Notes under the pieces: model-generated
Told to the model about the DNA's origin: nothing
The model's input: only the letters and a program-made list of their open reading frames with translations
The model's database searches: none
Source of the DNA: Carya illinoinensis
Lineage: Eukaryota; Streptophyta; Magnoliopsida; Fagales; Juglandaceae
Direction of reading: 5' to 3'
NCBI RefSeq assembly: GCF_018687715.1
Contig: NC_056762.1
Location: 17,685,364-17,749,363, forward strand
DNA length: 64,000 bases
Shown: piece by piece, positions 12,101 through 23,300 of the stretch
How positions within the stretch are numbered: position 1 is the first letter of the stretch
Layout of the letters: each line of letters starts with the position of its first letter
Program-made: the position numbers and the translations under genes

Positions 12101-12595
12101 GAATCAAAATCGTTTCAGGATCTTATGACTCAAAAAGAAAGAACAGTGATGGAAGAAGCATCAGAAAAGCAAGGTAAGTGTCAGGAAGAATATGTTTGTG
12201 CACGCACGTTTGTCTGTGTAATATTATATATATATATATGTGTGTGTGTGTGTGAAAGTGGCGTCTGTATCATACTGAAAAAGTATTTCTGCATCTCTAT
12301 GTGATGCTACTAGAAGCTAATTTTTCTTAAAAATCTGTCTCTTCAAGGTTACATACTCTTCAATATGTATGCTGATTTTTTCTTTCTGGTTATAAAACAA
12401 TAATCACATTCTCTCTCTTATGCATGTAATGAATCTACCAGAAGCTCTTCAAGGGCCAAGAGTTTGACCTTAGATACAATCCTCAGAAGTTCGAGCAGAT
12501 ACAAGAAAGCTAAACAAACAGCCGTTCAATCAGAGCTGGAGGACACCGAAAGTCAGCCTGTTGATTATGTTCCAGACAGTCTGGTTGATATCTAG
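3165..12595 (+). CDS. Six-exon gene: lysine/serine-rich nuclear-type protein with N-terminal ubiquitin-like region (1348 aa predicted)
   Basis: Proposed join: 3165-3288, 7000-7067, 7168-8674, 9082-11220, 12119-12173, 12442-12595. Every intron is GT-AG, phases match, the total is 4047 nt, and the frame ends at TAG 12593-12595. Residues 1 to about 90 ([56 protein letters not shown]) have the spacing of a ubiquitin-like beta-grasp domain. The remainder looks disordered: repeated KKRKKK basic clusters that could act as nuclear or nucleolar signals, and a Ser/Asp-rich stretch near the C-terminus ([18 protein letters not shown]). The last residues are VPDSLVDI. No catalytic domain was recognised. 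From memory, similar plant proteins are uncharacterised and dentin-sialophosphoprotein-like. Exon boundaries are predictions by eye. Intron 1 is 3.7 kb because of a LINE-derived insertion. Confidence 0.85.
3661..4435 (+). pseudogene. Decayed LINE ORF1-like segment in intron 1
   Basis: Across shifting frames the + strand reads like a plant retroelement ORF1: [32 protein letters not shown], then [16 protein letters not shown] and [24 protein letters not shown]. Stop codons and frameshifts interrupt it, so it is not coding. It matches no host exon and is presumably removed with intron 1. The identity is judged by resemblance to ORF1-type proteins, not by a catalytic motif. Confidence 0.55.
4436..5640 (+). 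pseudogene. Decayed LINE ORF2 C-terminal segment (RT thumb and zinc-binding region)
   Basis: The + strand frames contain the region after the LINE polymerase core ([57 protein letters not shown]). The zf-RVT region follows ([40 protein letters not shown]). Several stops and frameshifts break it, and no polymerase active-site motif is present. It sits between two ORF1-like segments, which is not the normal LINE order. Confidence 0.75.
5641..6332 (+). pseudogene. ORF1-like C-terminal segment and A-rich tail in intron 1
   Basis: Frames read [49 protein letters not shown] and [20 protein letters not shown], typical of the end of a plant LINE ORF1 before the endonuclease ORF. An untranslated tail with A8 near 6320 follows. 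With the two preceding entries it forms the order ORF1 - ORF2 fragment - ORF1 end, probably one insertion into another or a rearranged transcript copy. Confidence 0.55.
6568..6742. repeat. Imperfect tandem duplication in intron 1
   Basis: Two copies of about 65 bp (6568-6632 and 6679-6742) share CAATCnCACCCAAA, GGATGAACTA, GGATTTTGGAAG and ACTGTCAATGAGGC with scattered differences. The rest of 6333-6999 is AT-rich intron in which nothing else was recognised. Confidence 0.7.
7168..8674 (+). CDS. Exon 3 of the lysine/serine-rich gene
   Basis: The acceptor is TTGGCAG before 7168 and the donor is CCAG|GTGACT after 8674. It carries the end of the ubiquitin-like region ([14 protein letters not shown]) and then a low-complexity body with basic clusters ([27 protein letters not shown]). 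A related serine/lysine segment recurs ([17 protein letters not shown] and [13 protein letters not shown]), which suggests an old internal duplication. Reading on past the donor reaches a stop within 25 bases, which supports the splice site. Confidence 0.85.
8675..9081 (+). other. Intron 3
   Basis: AT-rich sequence between CCAG|GTGACT and TTTGTAG|ATAT. It lacks any frame continuing the protein, and the phase-1 junction restores an Asp codon. No other feature was seen. Confidence 0.8.
9082..11220 (+). CDS. Exon 4 of the lysine/serine-rich gene, with degenerate internal repeats
   Basis: The acceptor is TTTGTAG before 9082 and the donor is CAGGATG|GTAATT. This is the largest exon. It shows a repeated block of about 65 to 80 residues: [19 protein letters not shown], then [19 protein letters not shown], then [19 protein letters not shown]. 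Each is followed by DEVES/DSxQ..., KxQxNAENxDEKM and KKSKKK. A second pair, [19 protein letters not shown] and [17 protein letters not shown], accompanies it. The repeats suggest growth by tandem duplication. Function is unknown. Confidence 0.85.
11221..12118 (+). other. Intron 4
   Basis: It runs from GATG|GTAATT to GTTTCAG|GATC. Splicing changes the frame from an early stop at 11247-11249 to a continuing Ser/Arg/Lys-rich sequence ([18 protein letters not shown]). No other structure was recognised. Confidence 0.75.
12174..12441 (+). other. Intron 5 with a TA/TG microsatellite
   Basis: The donor AAG|GTAAGTG is close to consensus and the acceptor is CTACCAG. A (TA)n(TG)n run lies at about 12225-12254. 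Exon 6 then reads [15 protein letters not shown] to VPDSLVDI and stop. Confidence 0.75.
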
Positions 12596-13259
12596 TTGGT
12601 CTGTTGCTTGGATTTTATTGTTGACAATCTCTTGGAGCACAAAACGTTTTGGTTATTTTTCACTGCCGGCTGTGCAAGAAAGGAGAAACAACCACTCACA
12701 GTTTGGTTCAAACAGATCTGCTGGTTATCTAATTACATCATCTTCTAGTTTTACCCCAAAATATTCTCAGTTTTATCTCTCCATCAAATGGAATCTTGCC
12801 TAAAGAGATTCTCAAAGTTAAAACTGTTGTCTTGAGAGCCGATTGACAATGCCGTAGACATAATTTCCTTGCCTAAAGAGATGCTCAGTTTGTAGGGTCC
12901 GATGCCTTGCAGGTTGTGTATGTTTGCCCATATCATGTGAGTTTGCATATAAAGCAGTATAGAAGAATTTCTGACTTCAATTTGATTCGATATATATGCT
13001 TTACAGTAAAATATCTCTCGTCTTGTTTAATGTTTGAAAATGAAAAATAAGGTAAGTCTGCTAGTAATAATTCTATCATTGGCTGCATTTTAAAATGGCA
13101 ATTTATGAATAAAATTTGGGTATATTTTTGGAGATGATGATTAAAAGATTTCTGAATATAATTTCTCTTTAAAAAAATTTTAGGAAGAAAGCGAGTAAAC
13201 TACATGACCATGGTACCTAAGTACCTTTGTGTACTTATTATTAAAAAGTAAATAATTAG
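12596..13259 (+). other. 3' flank of the gene
   Basis: AT-rich sequence presumably containing the 3' UTR. No clear cleavage or poly(A) site can be fixed. A phrase near 12800-12815 (CCTAAAGAGATTCTCA) recurs in altered form near 12869. No other gene was seen. Confidence 0.4.
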
Positions 13260-13316
13260 TTACCATAGTATGTTTATGTGCTGATTATTAAAAAGTACAT
13301 AAACATACTATGGTAA
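13260..13316. repeat. Perfect 20-bp inverted repeat with a 17-base loop
   Basis: Arms 13260-13279 and 13297-13316 are exact reverse complements (left arm TTACCATAGTATGTTTATGT). Part of the left arm recurs at 13322-13337 (CCATAGTATGTTTATA), and ATTATTAAAAAGTA occurs twice nearby (about 13238 and 13283). This may be a small MITE remnant or a slippage product. Confidence 0.85.
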
Positions 13317-13339
13317 CAGATGCCATAGTATGTTTATAG

Positions 13340-14046
13340 GTCATTTCTTCTCGTATTCTTGTCCCTCTGATTCTATTTTTCTCATCAATTTCTTCCTCTG
13401 TTTCGTTTTTATTTTATCTGGGATGGATCATGTAACTCCCAGTAGACTTTCCTTTTCCTATCCTTATTTTATCCTTTCTCCCAAAAATATTGTCTTTTAT
13501 TTTGATTTAATAGTTGCTAAAACATTAGAAGTGTTTGTACTACGAACGGCTACAACCAAGAATTCCTCCGCTACCCGGCTCTTTTTCTCTCTTCATGTGC
13601 TTATCCCTTCACTCACAAACAGTTACTACTATAGAGCAGTTGCAGGGTGTCTTACAACCATTGGGTAACTATCTCCCTTCCACTAAAAAGCCTATTGAGC
13701 TTAGCCCAGATTTCTATGGGCCTAAATCAGGGTCGAGTCTGATGCCCTTAAATGAAGCCCTAAAACAGATTGAATCCTTTGTTTCTGCTTCTCCCTAACA
13801 TGGTAAGGGTGTTATGAAATCTGGAAACCATCCCCAACGTACTGCATTTAATCAGGTCGTTGGTAGTTCCATCGAAACATCACCATCTGGAGGCTAATGC
13901 TCAATCCCGCCGGGCACCATGAAGATTATGAGCTGGAACTCTCAAGGGCTTGGAAACCCTCAAGGAGTTTGTGTCCTCCAAGATTTGTTTTAGAGGGAAG
14001 ATCCCGATATAGTCTTCATCATCGAGACACGCTCTAATACTCGTCG
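13340..14046 (+). pseudogene. LINE fragment: end of ORF1 and first residues of ORF2 endonuclease
   Basis: At 13918 the + strand begins an apurinic-endonuclease N-terminus (MKIMSWNSQGLGNPQG, then after one stop PDIVFIIETRSNTRR). Before it a frame (LNEALKQIESFVSAS, HGKGVMKSGNHPQRTAFNQ) fits an ORF1 end. The endonuclease is cut at 14046 where an LTR-like sequence begins. Its continuation was not found in the window, so it may lie beyond the right edge or be deleted. The upstream limit is approximate. Confidence 0.65.
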
Positions 14047-16633
14047 TGTAACAACCCACTCATAATAATAGAGCCCAAGATTTGATAAGACAAATAGCCC
14101 AATGTAAGTTATTAGCATTATCAAACCCATGAAGCCCTAGTAGATTAGTTCTAGCTCAATGAACCCAAAGTCCATGAAGAGAAGCCATAAAATAGACCAA
14201 GACCCTAATGGGCCCAAGGTCCAAACTTAGTCTACAACCAAGCCACATGGGCCGAATACTCATTAAGGCCCAAAATCCATTTCTAGTCCAACCCGCCACC
14301 CAAAAGCTAGGACTAAAGGAATTTCCAATTTAAAACACCAAGTTGGAAGAAATTATGAAAATATCACCTTAGGAAGTTTCCTAGAAGATGCCTAGAAGGA
14401 AGATTACATTGGACTTCTTTATTTAATAAACTTCCAATTTTACCCTTACTTGGTTGGTCATTGAAGTCAATTCCATCAAGGCACTCCACTTAGGTTATGT
14501 AATCCTTAAGCTCTTCATTTATTTGGAATTAGATGGGATTAAACCAAGGACAAACCAAAACATGACTTATCCTTCATGACATGTATGGTCAAACCTCACA
14601 CTCACTTTGTATTAGTCATAATAAATGTGTCTTTCATTGAACAACACCTAAACTACCTAGTATCCAAGAGCCAATCAAAAATCACATGACAAAGGCATGA
14701 CTCACACGCAGAAGGCCATATTAGATATCACATATCCACTTCGGGTAACACATGTCCAAACAAAACCAAACTCCATCTCTACATTTCTTTGTCCAAATTA
14801 GACTAATAATATGTGCCACCAACATAGAATAACAGCTGATCACATAGGAATTTGTGGCCAGTAGTAAAAATACAAAAACAATCATAGAACGCAAGACACA
14901 CCCTTATGGCATGTCACTACAAGCCATATTCGGACCAACCTACAAGCCAATGGTTGGAAGAAACTCTTTCCCAAGTCTTAGACATTGGCCCCAAGAAAAG
15001 AATAGGAAATTTCCTAAATCCGAAATCAGATTTGGCCCCATTTAGTCAAAGAGTCAAGAAGCAAAGACCATAACCACCTAAGATACCTATTCGGGCAGAT
15101 TGTGTCCCTTGAAAGCAAAACAGAATTTTTCTACCTCCCACACGTTGCCAACACCTCATCTTCACAAAATATGACCTAGACACATCACCCTAAGTGTATG
15201 AGAGAAGTCGACCCATGTCAAAGCCCCTAGCCACATGTCAAATGACTTGAACACCACTCATAACCAAAAAACAAGCAATTGGGTACCCCTAAGGAAAAAC
15301 CAATGATTTGAGTCAAGTTTGAAGGAAATTTTCTGAAGATTATCAATTCAAGTAAAGGTCTTTGAGAGAGGAATCAGATCTGCAAAAAAGGAAGCAAGGA
15401 CAGTGCTCTTAGGATCCAACCAAATAGGAACTATTAGCCTAGCTCTAGCCGAATCTCATTAATGAGCTTTCTTCCAAATCTTCCACTACTCCCTCAACTC
15501 ACTGCGTAGCCTTCAAGCAAAAATGAGATCTACAAATCTTCATATCCAAATGACACATAATCATGATTTGAAACCATGGAAGAAGAAGAAAGAATCAAAG
15601 AAAAACAAAGGGATAGCCAAATGGAGTTTATCAGCTTCTACACACTTGTCCAAGGAACCTTGTTTACATTATTGTATGGATGATGATTTTTGCCTTTGAA
15701 TTTTTGGCTAAGTGTTGAAAGAGCTCATTAGGCCTTTTCTAATTTTTGGTAGGAATTGGATCTTATGGTGTATGGTTCTCTAGCCCACAAGAGGCAAATA
15801 GGAAGAATAGGCCCATGGAATTTGGCCCTCAAGGAATTAGGGTATTGGAAGCTCAAGTTGAACCCAAAAGGTGGTGCACCACATGGCATGGGAAGATCTT
15901 TTGGTTTTTCTAAAAGCTCATCATTTGAAACCTAGGAAAGTGTCAACACATGACACTTGTCCAACATGCATAGAGGCTCTAGAAGGAAGTGAGTGGATGA
16001 GATAAAGAGAGAGGATTCAGCCATAGGGTTGCACACCCCACATGCAAAAGTCAACCACCTTGGTCGACACTAGTCATGCATGGAAAGGATTTTTTTATTT
16101 TTTATTTAGTTCCAAGAGGGATCTTTGCTTGGGAATAGGAAGTCATGATTCTAGAAGATTTTGGTAAGGCGAGAAGAGGGGCGATGGCTTAGACAAGGAA
16201 CCCCAAGGGACACACGCCACCTACAACTAGGGAAGACCAAAAATCATTGAGAAGATATAGGATTTTCGGCAAGCACAAGGAACCCAAACACACACTCCAT
16301 TCACCACATGGCAACCATGCACATGGGTAGAAGATTTAGGGTTTTCAAATATTCCCTTTCACCACTAGATACAATGAACCTAGACACGTGAAGAAGGGAC
16401 AATGAAGGAAAGAGGGTTTCAGTTTGGGGAGGCTACACGCCACTTGTAAGAAGCAACCTTTGGCTTTTTAATGCAATCCCATCATAGGGAAGAGAAAGCG
16501 ACTCTTTTGGCCAAGAAGCCAAGTGGCATTCATGCACAAGACTCTTGGTATTTCTAGAAGGGAGGGTGACGCCTATAAGAAGGGGGAGTCAAAAATGAGA
16601 AGCCTTTCTGGGACAAATTTCCAAAATTGTTTC
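14047..16633 (+). repeat. LTR-like sequence A, first part
   Basis: It opens TGTAACAACCCACTC directly against the cut LINE endonuclease, which is typical of a plant Ty3 LTR start. It is non-coding, rich in GGCCCA and CACATG motifs. At 16633 it is interrupted by solo LTR B and resumes at 43095 after the GTTTC duplication. No matching CA end or target duplication was found, so the LTR status and right end are inferred. Confidence 0.5.
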
Positions 16634-16787
16634 TGTAATAACCCGCTCCTTTCTCTCTCTTATGGTCATGAGTCTCATTATGTGTGCCGGACCTCGATAG
16701 CGTGTTTTTAAAAGATATCAAGTGATTTTTAAAGTAAGTCCGATATTTTAAAACCTATGGATATTTTAAATGTCTTTTTTTTTTTTT

Positions 16788-18418
16788 GATAAGAAACATA
16801 GCACTTTCTTCATTAAACAGCAAAAAGTACATCATAGATTCAGACCAAATAATTTGAAAGATACATTCAAGAAAAGAATCCCACCAAACTATCAAATCTT
16901 CTAGATGCTTAGCATATCTTGCTAAGTTGTGAGCTGCCTCATTTGCCATACGCCCCTTGTATTGAACTGAACATCTTGGTATTCTCTTCATTAACTCTTT
17001 CACTTCATGAACTACATTGCCCCAAGCTGACCTTGACTCCAAACTATTGTTTAATTCTTCTACCAACATTAAAGAGTCACTTTCAATAAGCAAATCTGGA
17101 ATGCCCATTGGAATGCGTAGTTGTAGACCTCTCAGTATTGCTAGCAACTCCACCTTCATGGGATTTGTCACCCCATTTTCCTTCTTGCTTGCTGAAAATA
17201 GGACCACTCCTCTATCATTCCTCAACAACATTCCTACCCCAACTCGATCTTGATCTTCAAAAATTGCTCCATCCACATTGAGCTTCAAAGCACCTAAAGA
17301 TGGAAGCTCTACAAGAGTATTTAATCTTCCTCAGATGCCTCACATCTCTGACCTCTTTATATTCTGCTGCAATAGATAAAGCTTTATCAATAGCCATATC
17401 AGGTTGTATAGTTATGTGTTCAAAAATCTGCTGGTTTCTCCTATACCACATGCCCCATGCTATAAGAAAAATTTTTCAAGATCACCAAGCCTTCCCTTTT
17501 CCATGACCTCCATTGCAATCTGTATGACCTCTTTTTGCACATCAGTATTTAATAAACCCCGAAAGTGCTTATGCCATGATTGAATTACCATTGGACAATA
17601 ACATAATGCATGCCCCACATCTTGCTCATTATTACACCACACACACTGATCTTCATTAATAACAAACCTCCCCTTAAGATTGGCACGGGTTGGAAGACCA
17701 TTCTTGCAAGCTCTCCAAGCAAAGATCTTTATTTTGTTAGGCAGTTTCAGCTTCCATAACTTTGTCTAGAACCTAGTATAATCATTAGCATTTGAACACT
17801 CCCCTTCTTGTCTATCTTTTGAAAATAGTCATATGCACTCTTTACACTAAACACCCCATTCTTCTCATGATCCCATATAATGCAATCAGGCCTTACATCA
17901 TTACTGATCAAGATTTTCAACACAGATTCTGCTGCAGCAGGTGGTAACAGCCTTCTAACCTTTTCTATATCCCACCATCTTGTGTTCTCATCAATAAGGT
18001 CTTCAACCATAAGTGTTTCATCAATATTTGCTTGTATCGAATGTTGCAACACTCTATATCCAGGTATCCAATAATCTGTCCAAACCTTTATTGACTTCCA
18101 TCCCCAACTCTCCATCTGCAGCCCCTTAGCATATCATCTTTTGATTCCCATATACCCCTCCAAACGTATGAAGGGTTAGATCCCAGCCTTGAGTTGTTAA
18201 AATGTGAAGAGGGGAAATATCTTGCTTTATATAACTTATGCAGAAGTGTATTCTCCTCTGTCATGATCCTCCAGGGTTGTTTTGCAAGACGAGCTTGGTT
18301 AAAGATTTTCAGGTCTTTAAAACCCAGCCCTCCTAACACCTTTGTCCTACACATTTTCTTCCATCCTACCCATCTAATTTTCTGTTCCTCCTGCTTCTGA
18401 CCCCACCAAAAGGGCATC
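16788..18418 (-). pseudogene. LINE ORF2 C-terminal half: post-RT, zinc-binding and RNase H regions
   Basis: Reading the minus strand: PFWWGQKQEEQKIRWVGWKK, GGLGFKDLKIFNQARLAKQPW and SYVWRGIWESK; then a zinc-binding stretch (CVWCNNEQDVGHALCYCPMV), then a plant-LINE RNase H-like domain (LNVDGAIFEDQDRVGVGMLL, MKVELLAILRGL, LIESDSLMLVEELN, NEAAHNLARYAKH). Frameshifts at about 18100, 17750, 17460 and 17270 and several stops make it non-functional. Confidence 0.85.
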
Positions 18419-18751
18419 TGGTCAGAAAGTCAACACAGGAAAGACCTCAATGATTTTTAGCAAGAATGTGAACCAATGTACCCAGCAGGAGATCATGGAC
18501 TTATGGGGAGCTCAACAATTTCAACAATATGACAAATACCTTGGCCTACCACCTATGGTTGGAAGATGGAAGAAGCAAGCTTTCTTTGATCTCAAACATA
18601 AGGTTTGGCATAAACTGAAAGGGTGGAAAGAGAAGTTATTATCCCAGGGAGGCAAGGAAGTGCTGTTAAAGGCTGTTGTAATGGCCATTCCTACTTATAC
18701 CATGAGTTGTTTCAAGTTACCAGCTACTCTTTGTAGTGAGTTGGAACAATT
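18419..18751 (+). pseudogene. Inverted LINE reverse-transcriptase segment
   Basis: An open + frame reads SGQKVN...KTSMIFSKNVNQ, YDKYLGLPPMVGRW, LLSQGGKEVLLKAVV, IPTYTMSCFKLPATL and LEQLIF. This is the segment immediately upstream of PFWWGQKQ in LINE ORF2, here on the opposite strand. It joins the other half at about 18418 with a few residues missing. Confidence 0.9.
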
Positions 18752-18768
18752 GATATTTTAAATGTCTT

Positions 18769-19858
18769 GGAAATATTTATATGGGATATTTCCATTATTA
18801 TAGGACTAGGCTTGATTTTAAATAACACAATTATAGTATTTTTGAAAAGCTCCAAGAATATTATAATTGTGGAAAATTATTTAATTTAAATGATTTCAAT
18901 CAATTAAAAATATTATGAGATTTAAATTTATGTTAAAAAAACTCTAAACTAAATTACATGGTTTTATTCTCTTAAAAGTAATTAGCAAAACTACATCATT
19001 TAATAAATGATGAATATTATATTTAAACTAAAATTTAGTTTAAAATATTCTATCTTAATTCCTCTCAGTGTTTTAAGTTACATAAATGTTTACGCATTCT
19101 CAAATCAGTGTTTAAAACTTACCGTTAGATCGTTTTGAATATCCCAAAATGAAGGGCCTGGATTAAATACCCAATTTTCCCCTCACTTTTCCCTTTCCCC
19201 TCTCTCTCCTCTCCCTCCAGCCGATAGCCCTCTCTCTCTCTCTCTCATGAGTTCTCTTCTTACCACTATAATCCAACCGTAGCTCAGCCACCACTGGCCG
19301 CACCTCACTCCAGCCACCTCCGGCACCAACCCTAGCCACGGGAAACACCCACAGTAGCTCCCTTTCCCCACACGAGTAGTCCCTTCCTCAATGCTTCTCT
19401 CCCTCTTCGCAGCTCCTAGCACCACCGTGGCACAACCGCAAGCCACCAGCCACCTCTCAACGGCCTCCCCTATCATCAATGGACCCCCTCCACCAAACCC
19501 AGCCTCCCTCTCCCTCCCCATTGCACACACACACACACAACCCATAAATTGATTTCATGCATGGTTTTACCCCCGCCAATGGCCCTAGCATTGCCATACT
19601 CTACCTCCCTTGCCACTGAGCACCACCACTAGCCTCCCTCTTCATCTCCCTAGCTCTCCACAAAATTCCATGGCCTCCCTCAACCTCATGCATCCTCACT
19701 CTCTAGCACATGGCTTGCACCACCCATGGCCAAATCCTCCTCCGTGGACCACCGTGCCGCCTCCACCTCACCACCACAACTCCACTAGCAACCCCCCTAA
19801 GCTCTTCCATGCCTAGACCTAGCCTCCAACCACTCCCTTACCTCACATGCACCCTCAC
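18769..19858 (+). repeat. Segment of solo LTR B
   Basis: AT-rich sequence to about 19140, then a CT- and CCACC-rich stretch (19190-19850). ORFs on either strand in the CT-rich part are low-complexity and show no domain. It continues across the C insertion into 24840. Confidence 0.6.
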
Positions 19859-22800
19859 TGTAACAGTCTGCTAAAAATTCAATGGTGAAATTTTTATAGA
19901 CTTTAGGATTCTTATGAAAACTCCGTAAGTTTTCATGAATCGACTAATCACAAAGGTTTTAGTCTGTTAACATAGTCAGTGTTATCACTCATTATGGTGC
20001 CAGAAATGTGATTTTAATTGTTTGAGGTACTTAAAAGTGTCAGAATACAATATGGTCTACACCACTAGACTAAGTTGATTATTTAGGATTAAATGGCGCA
20101 ATAACTCATTTTCATAATTTTGGACGAAACGCATGTTCGAAACTGTGAAATTAATTTTAGGGGCACTTTGGGGTTGAGTTTTGGTAAACGATTTTCACTA
20201 TAGGTTAATATGAATATTTAGGATTTTTCAATACTAAATTTATTATGCATTTTTTTGAGTGAATAGTAACCTCAATTAGCGTACTAAGTACATTGTTTTC
20301 AAAATCATATTGTGGAATGTCCAAATTAGGTTAGAGAAGTTTTATTTGGACACTTAACAAGATCTTAGCCACACACATTGAATAGTATTAGACACTTGGC
20401 ACAAAGAGAAACCATTAGATGGATTTGTGAAGGAAATCAAGATGTGAGATCATGCCATCTAAGCAAAACTTTTTTCATCTAATCAACCAAATTAAGCCAG
20501 ATCAAAGAGGGTTTTAACCCTAATGAAACCCTAAATGGTTGGAATTTTCTGAAAGCTTGGTTGAAACCGAAACCCTAAACAGTTTCCCCAAACCCTAAAG
20601 TTGGACTTCAAATCAGTTTTGATCCAATTTCTAGCATTGTGTTTAATCACTTGATTAAATCACTTCCACATGCTATTAATTTCTCAAATTCTTGTTATGA
20701 CATCATTATCCAATCTTTTAAACCTTGAAAATTTGATTTAGCCAAGAAGGATTTGGGCTTGATAGCATCTCAAACCCTAACCAAGTGATTTAAAAGATTG
20801 AAGCTCACTTGGTTGAGGCCCACCAAGACCCACAAATTTGGCCACCTTGCTTAACTTCTTGAAGAAGTTTCCTCCCTCACATGGCAGACCATCCACTGCC
20901 CTTGGTTGCACCCAATAGTGCCTTGATGAGATGGAGAACCCACCTCATCAACCTCAATACCTCACAGCTTCTACAGACAGTCCTTTCCCCTCACTATTCT
21001 CCACTTTATGCCACAACCACCTCCAACAAGGGTCATTCAAACCCATATCTTCCCCCTACAGAAGTCTAGAGTCATGCAAGGCACACTTCTTTTCCTTTAA
21101 TCACTTCTTCACCCCGTTCTTAGGGAGAAACCCAATAGAGCTCTCTCAGGCAGATTTCTAGGTCTTTTTGCGTGGAGCTTTTCGACCCTTTGTAAGTATT
21201 TTCATACGATGAATCCTTCGTAAAAGTTGTTCCTCTTTGAGTATAGTTTCAATATGTATATTATTAGTATCATTCCATGGTCAAAAGTATTTTTAACCAT
21301 GGAAAGGTCATAATGGGCGTGAAATTGGAGAGTAAGTTATGTTTTAGAATTTTTGTCCAAGCTAAGGGACATATCTTGGTCCAAAAATGTTATGGAGTGT
21401 TTTTAGCATGTCTTTAAGAGTGTTCATTGAGGTTTTGTTGCATGAATAAAGCTTTTAATGATAAATTTTCTTAGATCTAGAAACTTAAAAACTGGAAGTG
21501 GAAAAACAGTTTTTATTTGGATAAAATTTGAATATTTCGAGGTTTGATCTTACTCTAAAGGCTTTGATATTTTTATATGATGATCCTAAGTCTCTTATTT
21601 TGATGTTAGGATGTTATTTTGAATATATTTAGTATTAGTTTCAAAGATATAATTTTTCTATGCAAGAGGATTTCGGTTAGGCCTAAGATTTGATATTTTT
21701 GGATTAGATCCATGTTTTATTGAATTTTAGCCATGTGATTTTAATTTTTATGGTTGAATATTCTTTAGGACAAATTTTTAAACCATGTGATGCTTTATTT
21801 TGAAGATCTTACCTTCTTAAGCCCAAGAGATTTATCAAAGCTAGTTGAGGAAAAAATTTCTGTTTTTAGACTAAGTGTAAAACCACAACCTCCACATGTT
21901 ATTTTGTGATTTTGGTGAATTTAGTTTGATGATTTAAAAGCATGTTTGATCTTAAGATGATGTTATGAATATGTTATAAGTAAGATTCAATTGTTTTGGA
22001 ATTCTTGGAGATGTTTGGATTTAGGGTCAAAGCTTATGATTCAAGTGTTTGGATTTTTTTATAAAAAAAACGTTTGGTGTTGATTATTAGTTTTTTCTAA
22101 ATGGAGTTTTAATTATGGTTTTAAACTTAGGATAGGAAGATTTTTGCTACAAAATTTTGGTTTAAGCGTGAGTTTTGAAGTTGGAAGGAATTGCAACAAA
22201 AATCAAGAGAAATGACCTATGGATGTTTCAGCCATAGTGTGTTTTCCATAGTTGCGATTTGTTTTAAATTTTTTTGAATTGATATTTGAGTTTAGGACAA
22301 AATTTACATGAAGAATATAAATCTTGAAAATTTTTAGAGTTAGGATGTGAAATTAGGGGTAAAATGGTCATTTTCTCATATTTAGAGGGTAAAATGATAA
22401 TTTTACTCTAAGTTGTCTCTTTTACACATTTCTAATTTTTAGTAGTTAAATTTATAACTTTTAGAATATCCTCTTACGGTTTCTCGTGTTTCACACTTTT
22501 TTTCATTGAACGCGACAAACGAGGTAAGTTAGCTTCTAACTTACTATCAGTTTATCGTGTATGTATGATGGGTAATGGAACTACAATTTATGTATATATA
22601 TTATCATATATGTCATGCCATGTCACGTCATTACATGATTTTTTGTTATGCATGACTTATTCTGTCACGAATATTTATCTGTTATACAATCTACTATTTC
22701 ACGTATTGTTATATGTTATAAGTATGTCATATGTTACATGTATGTCATATCATGTAATATTCATCATTGCAAGTATGTCATGTTAAGTAAAGAAGTCAGA

Positions 22801-23300
22801 TCAAGTTTATCTTTAGTCAAGTTTCAGATCTTATTCATGTCAATCACGACCCTAAGTGCTAGGATGAGGTAATATCCTAGTGGAACTCTTTTGTTCATGC
22901 TGGAATGTCTAAATAGGTGTGAAATTTCCTGAGTTGACAAAATACAGTCAACAGGTTGCGAATGAGACCTAACTGCTGGTCACCAAATCGTGCCAGACAC
23001 TAGCGCCGATGGAGCCATATTTTATTTTATGTATGTTCACATCAAGTGTGGCAGAAACAATTCATGGGGCCACAACAACTGTGGAGCATACATTACATAA
23101 GACACAACAATTGTGACACGTAGAATATGTGGGGCCACAACAACTGTGAAGTACGTATTAACGCACTCACAGCTGTTGTAAATACCTGTGTTGTGATGCG
23201 GTAATCGGCAGGGACACATGGCTTATGGGGACTCATGTAGCACCCATATGGTCACGTTATTAATTATATCTATTGAACAAGATTTCAAGTTCATGTCAAG

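Larger units (their letters stand above)
16777..18751 (-). mobile_element. 5'-truncated LINE with internal inversion (twin priming)
   Basis: It is flanked by a 17-bp duplication (GATATTTTAAATGTCTT, 16760-16776 and 18752-18768). The T-run after the left copy is the poly(A) tail read on the opposite strand. Bases 16788 to about 18418 encode ORF2 C-terminal parts on the minus strand. Bases about 18419-18751 carry the adjacent upstream part of ORF2 on the plus strand, a head-to-head arrangement. This is the classic product of twin-primed reverse transcription. Confidence 0.92.

Noticed and set aside
19183..19545. 120-codon minus ORF (MGCVCVCAMGRE...)
   Set aside because: Arises from CT/CA-rich repeats in solo LTR B; no domain.
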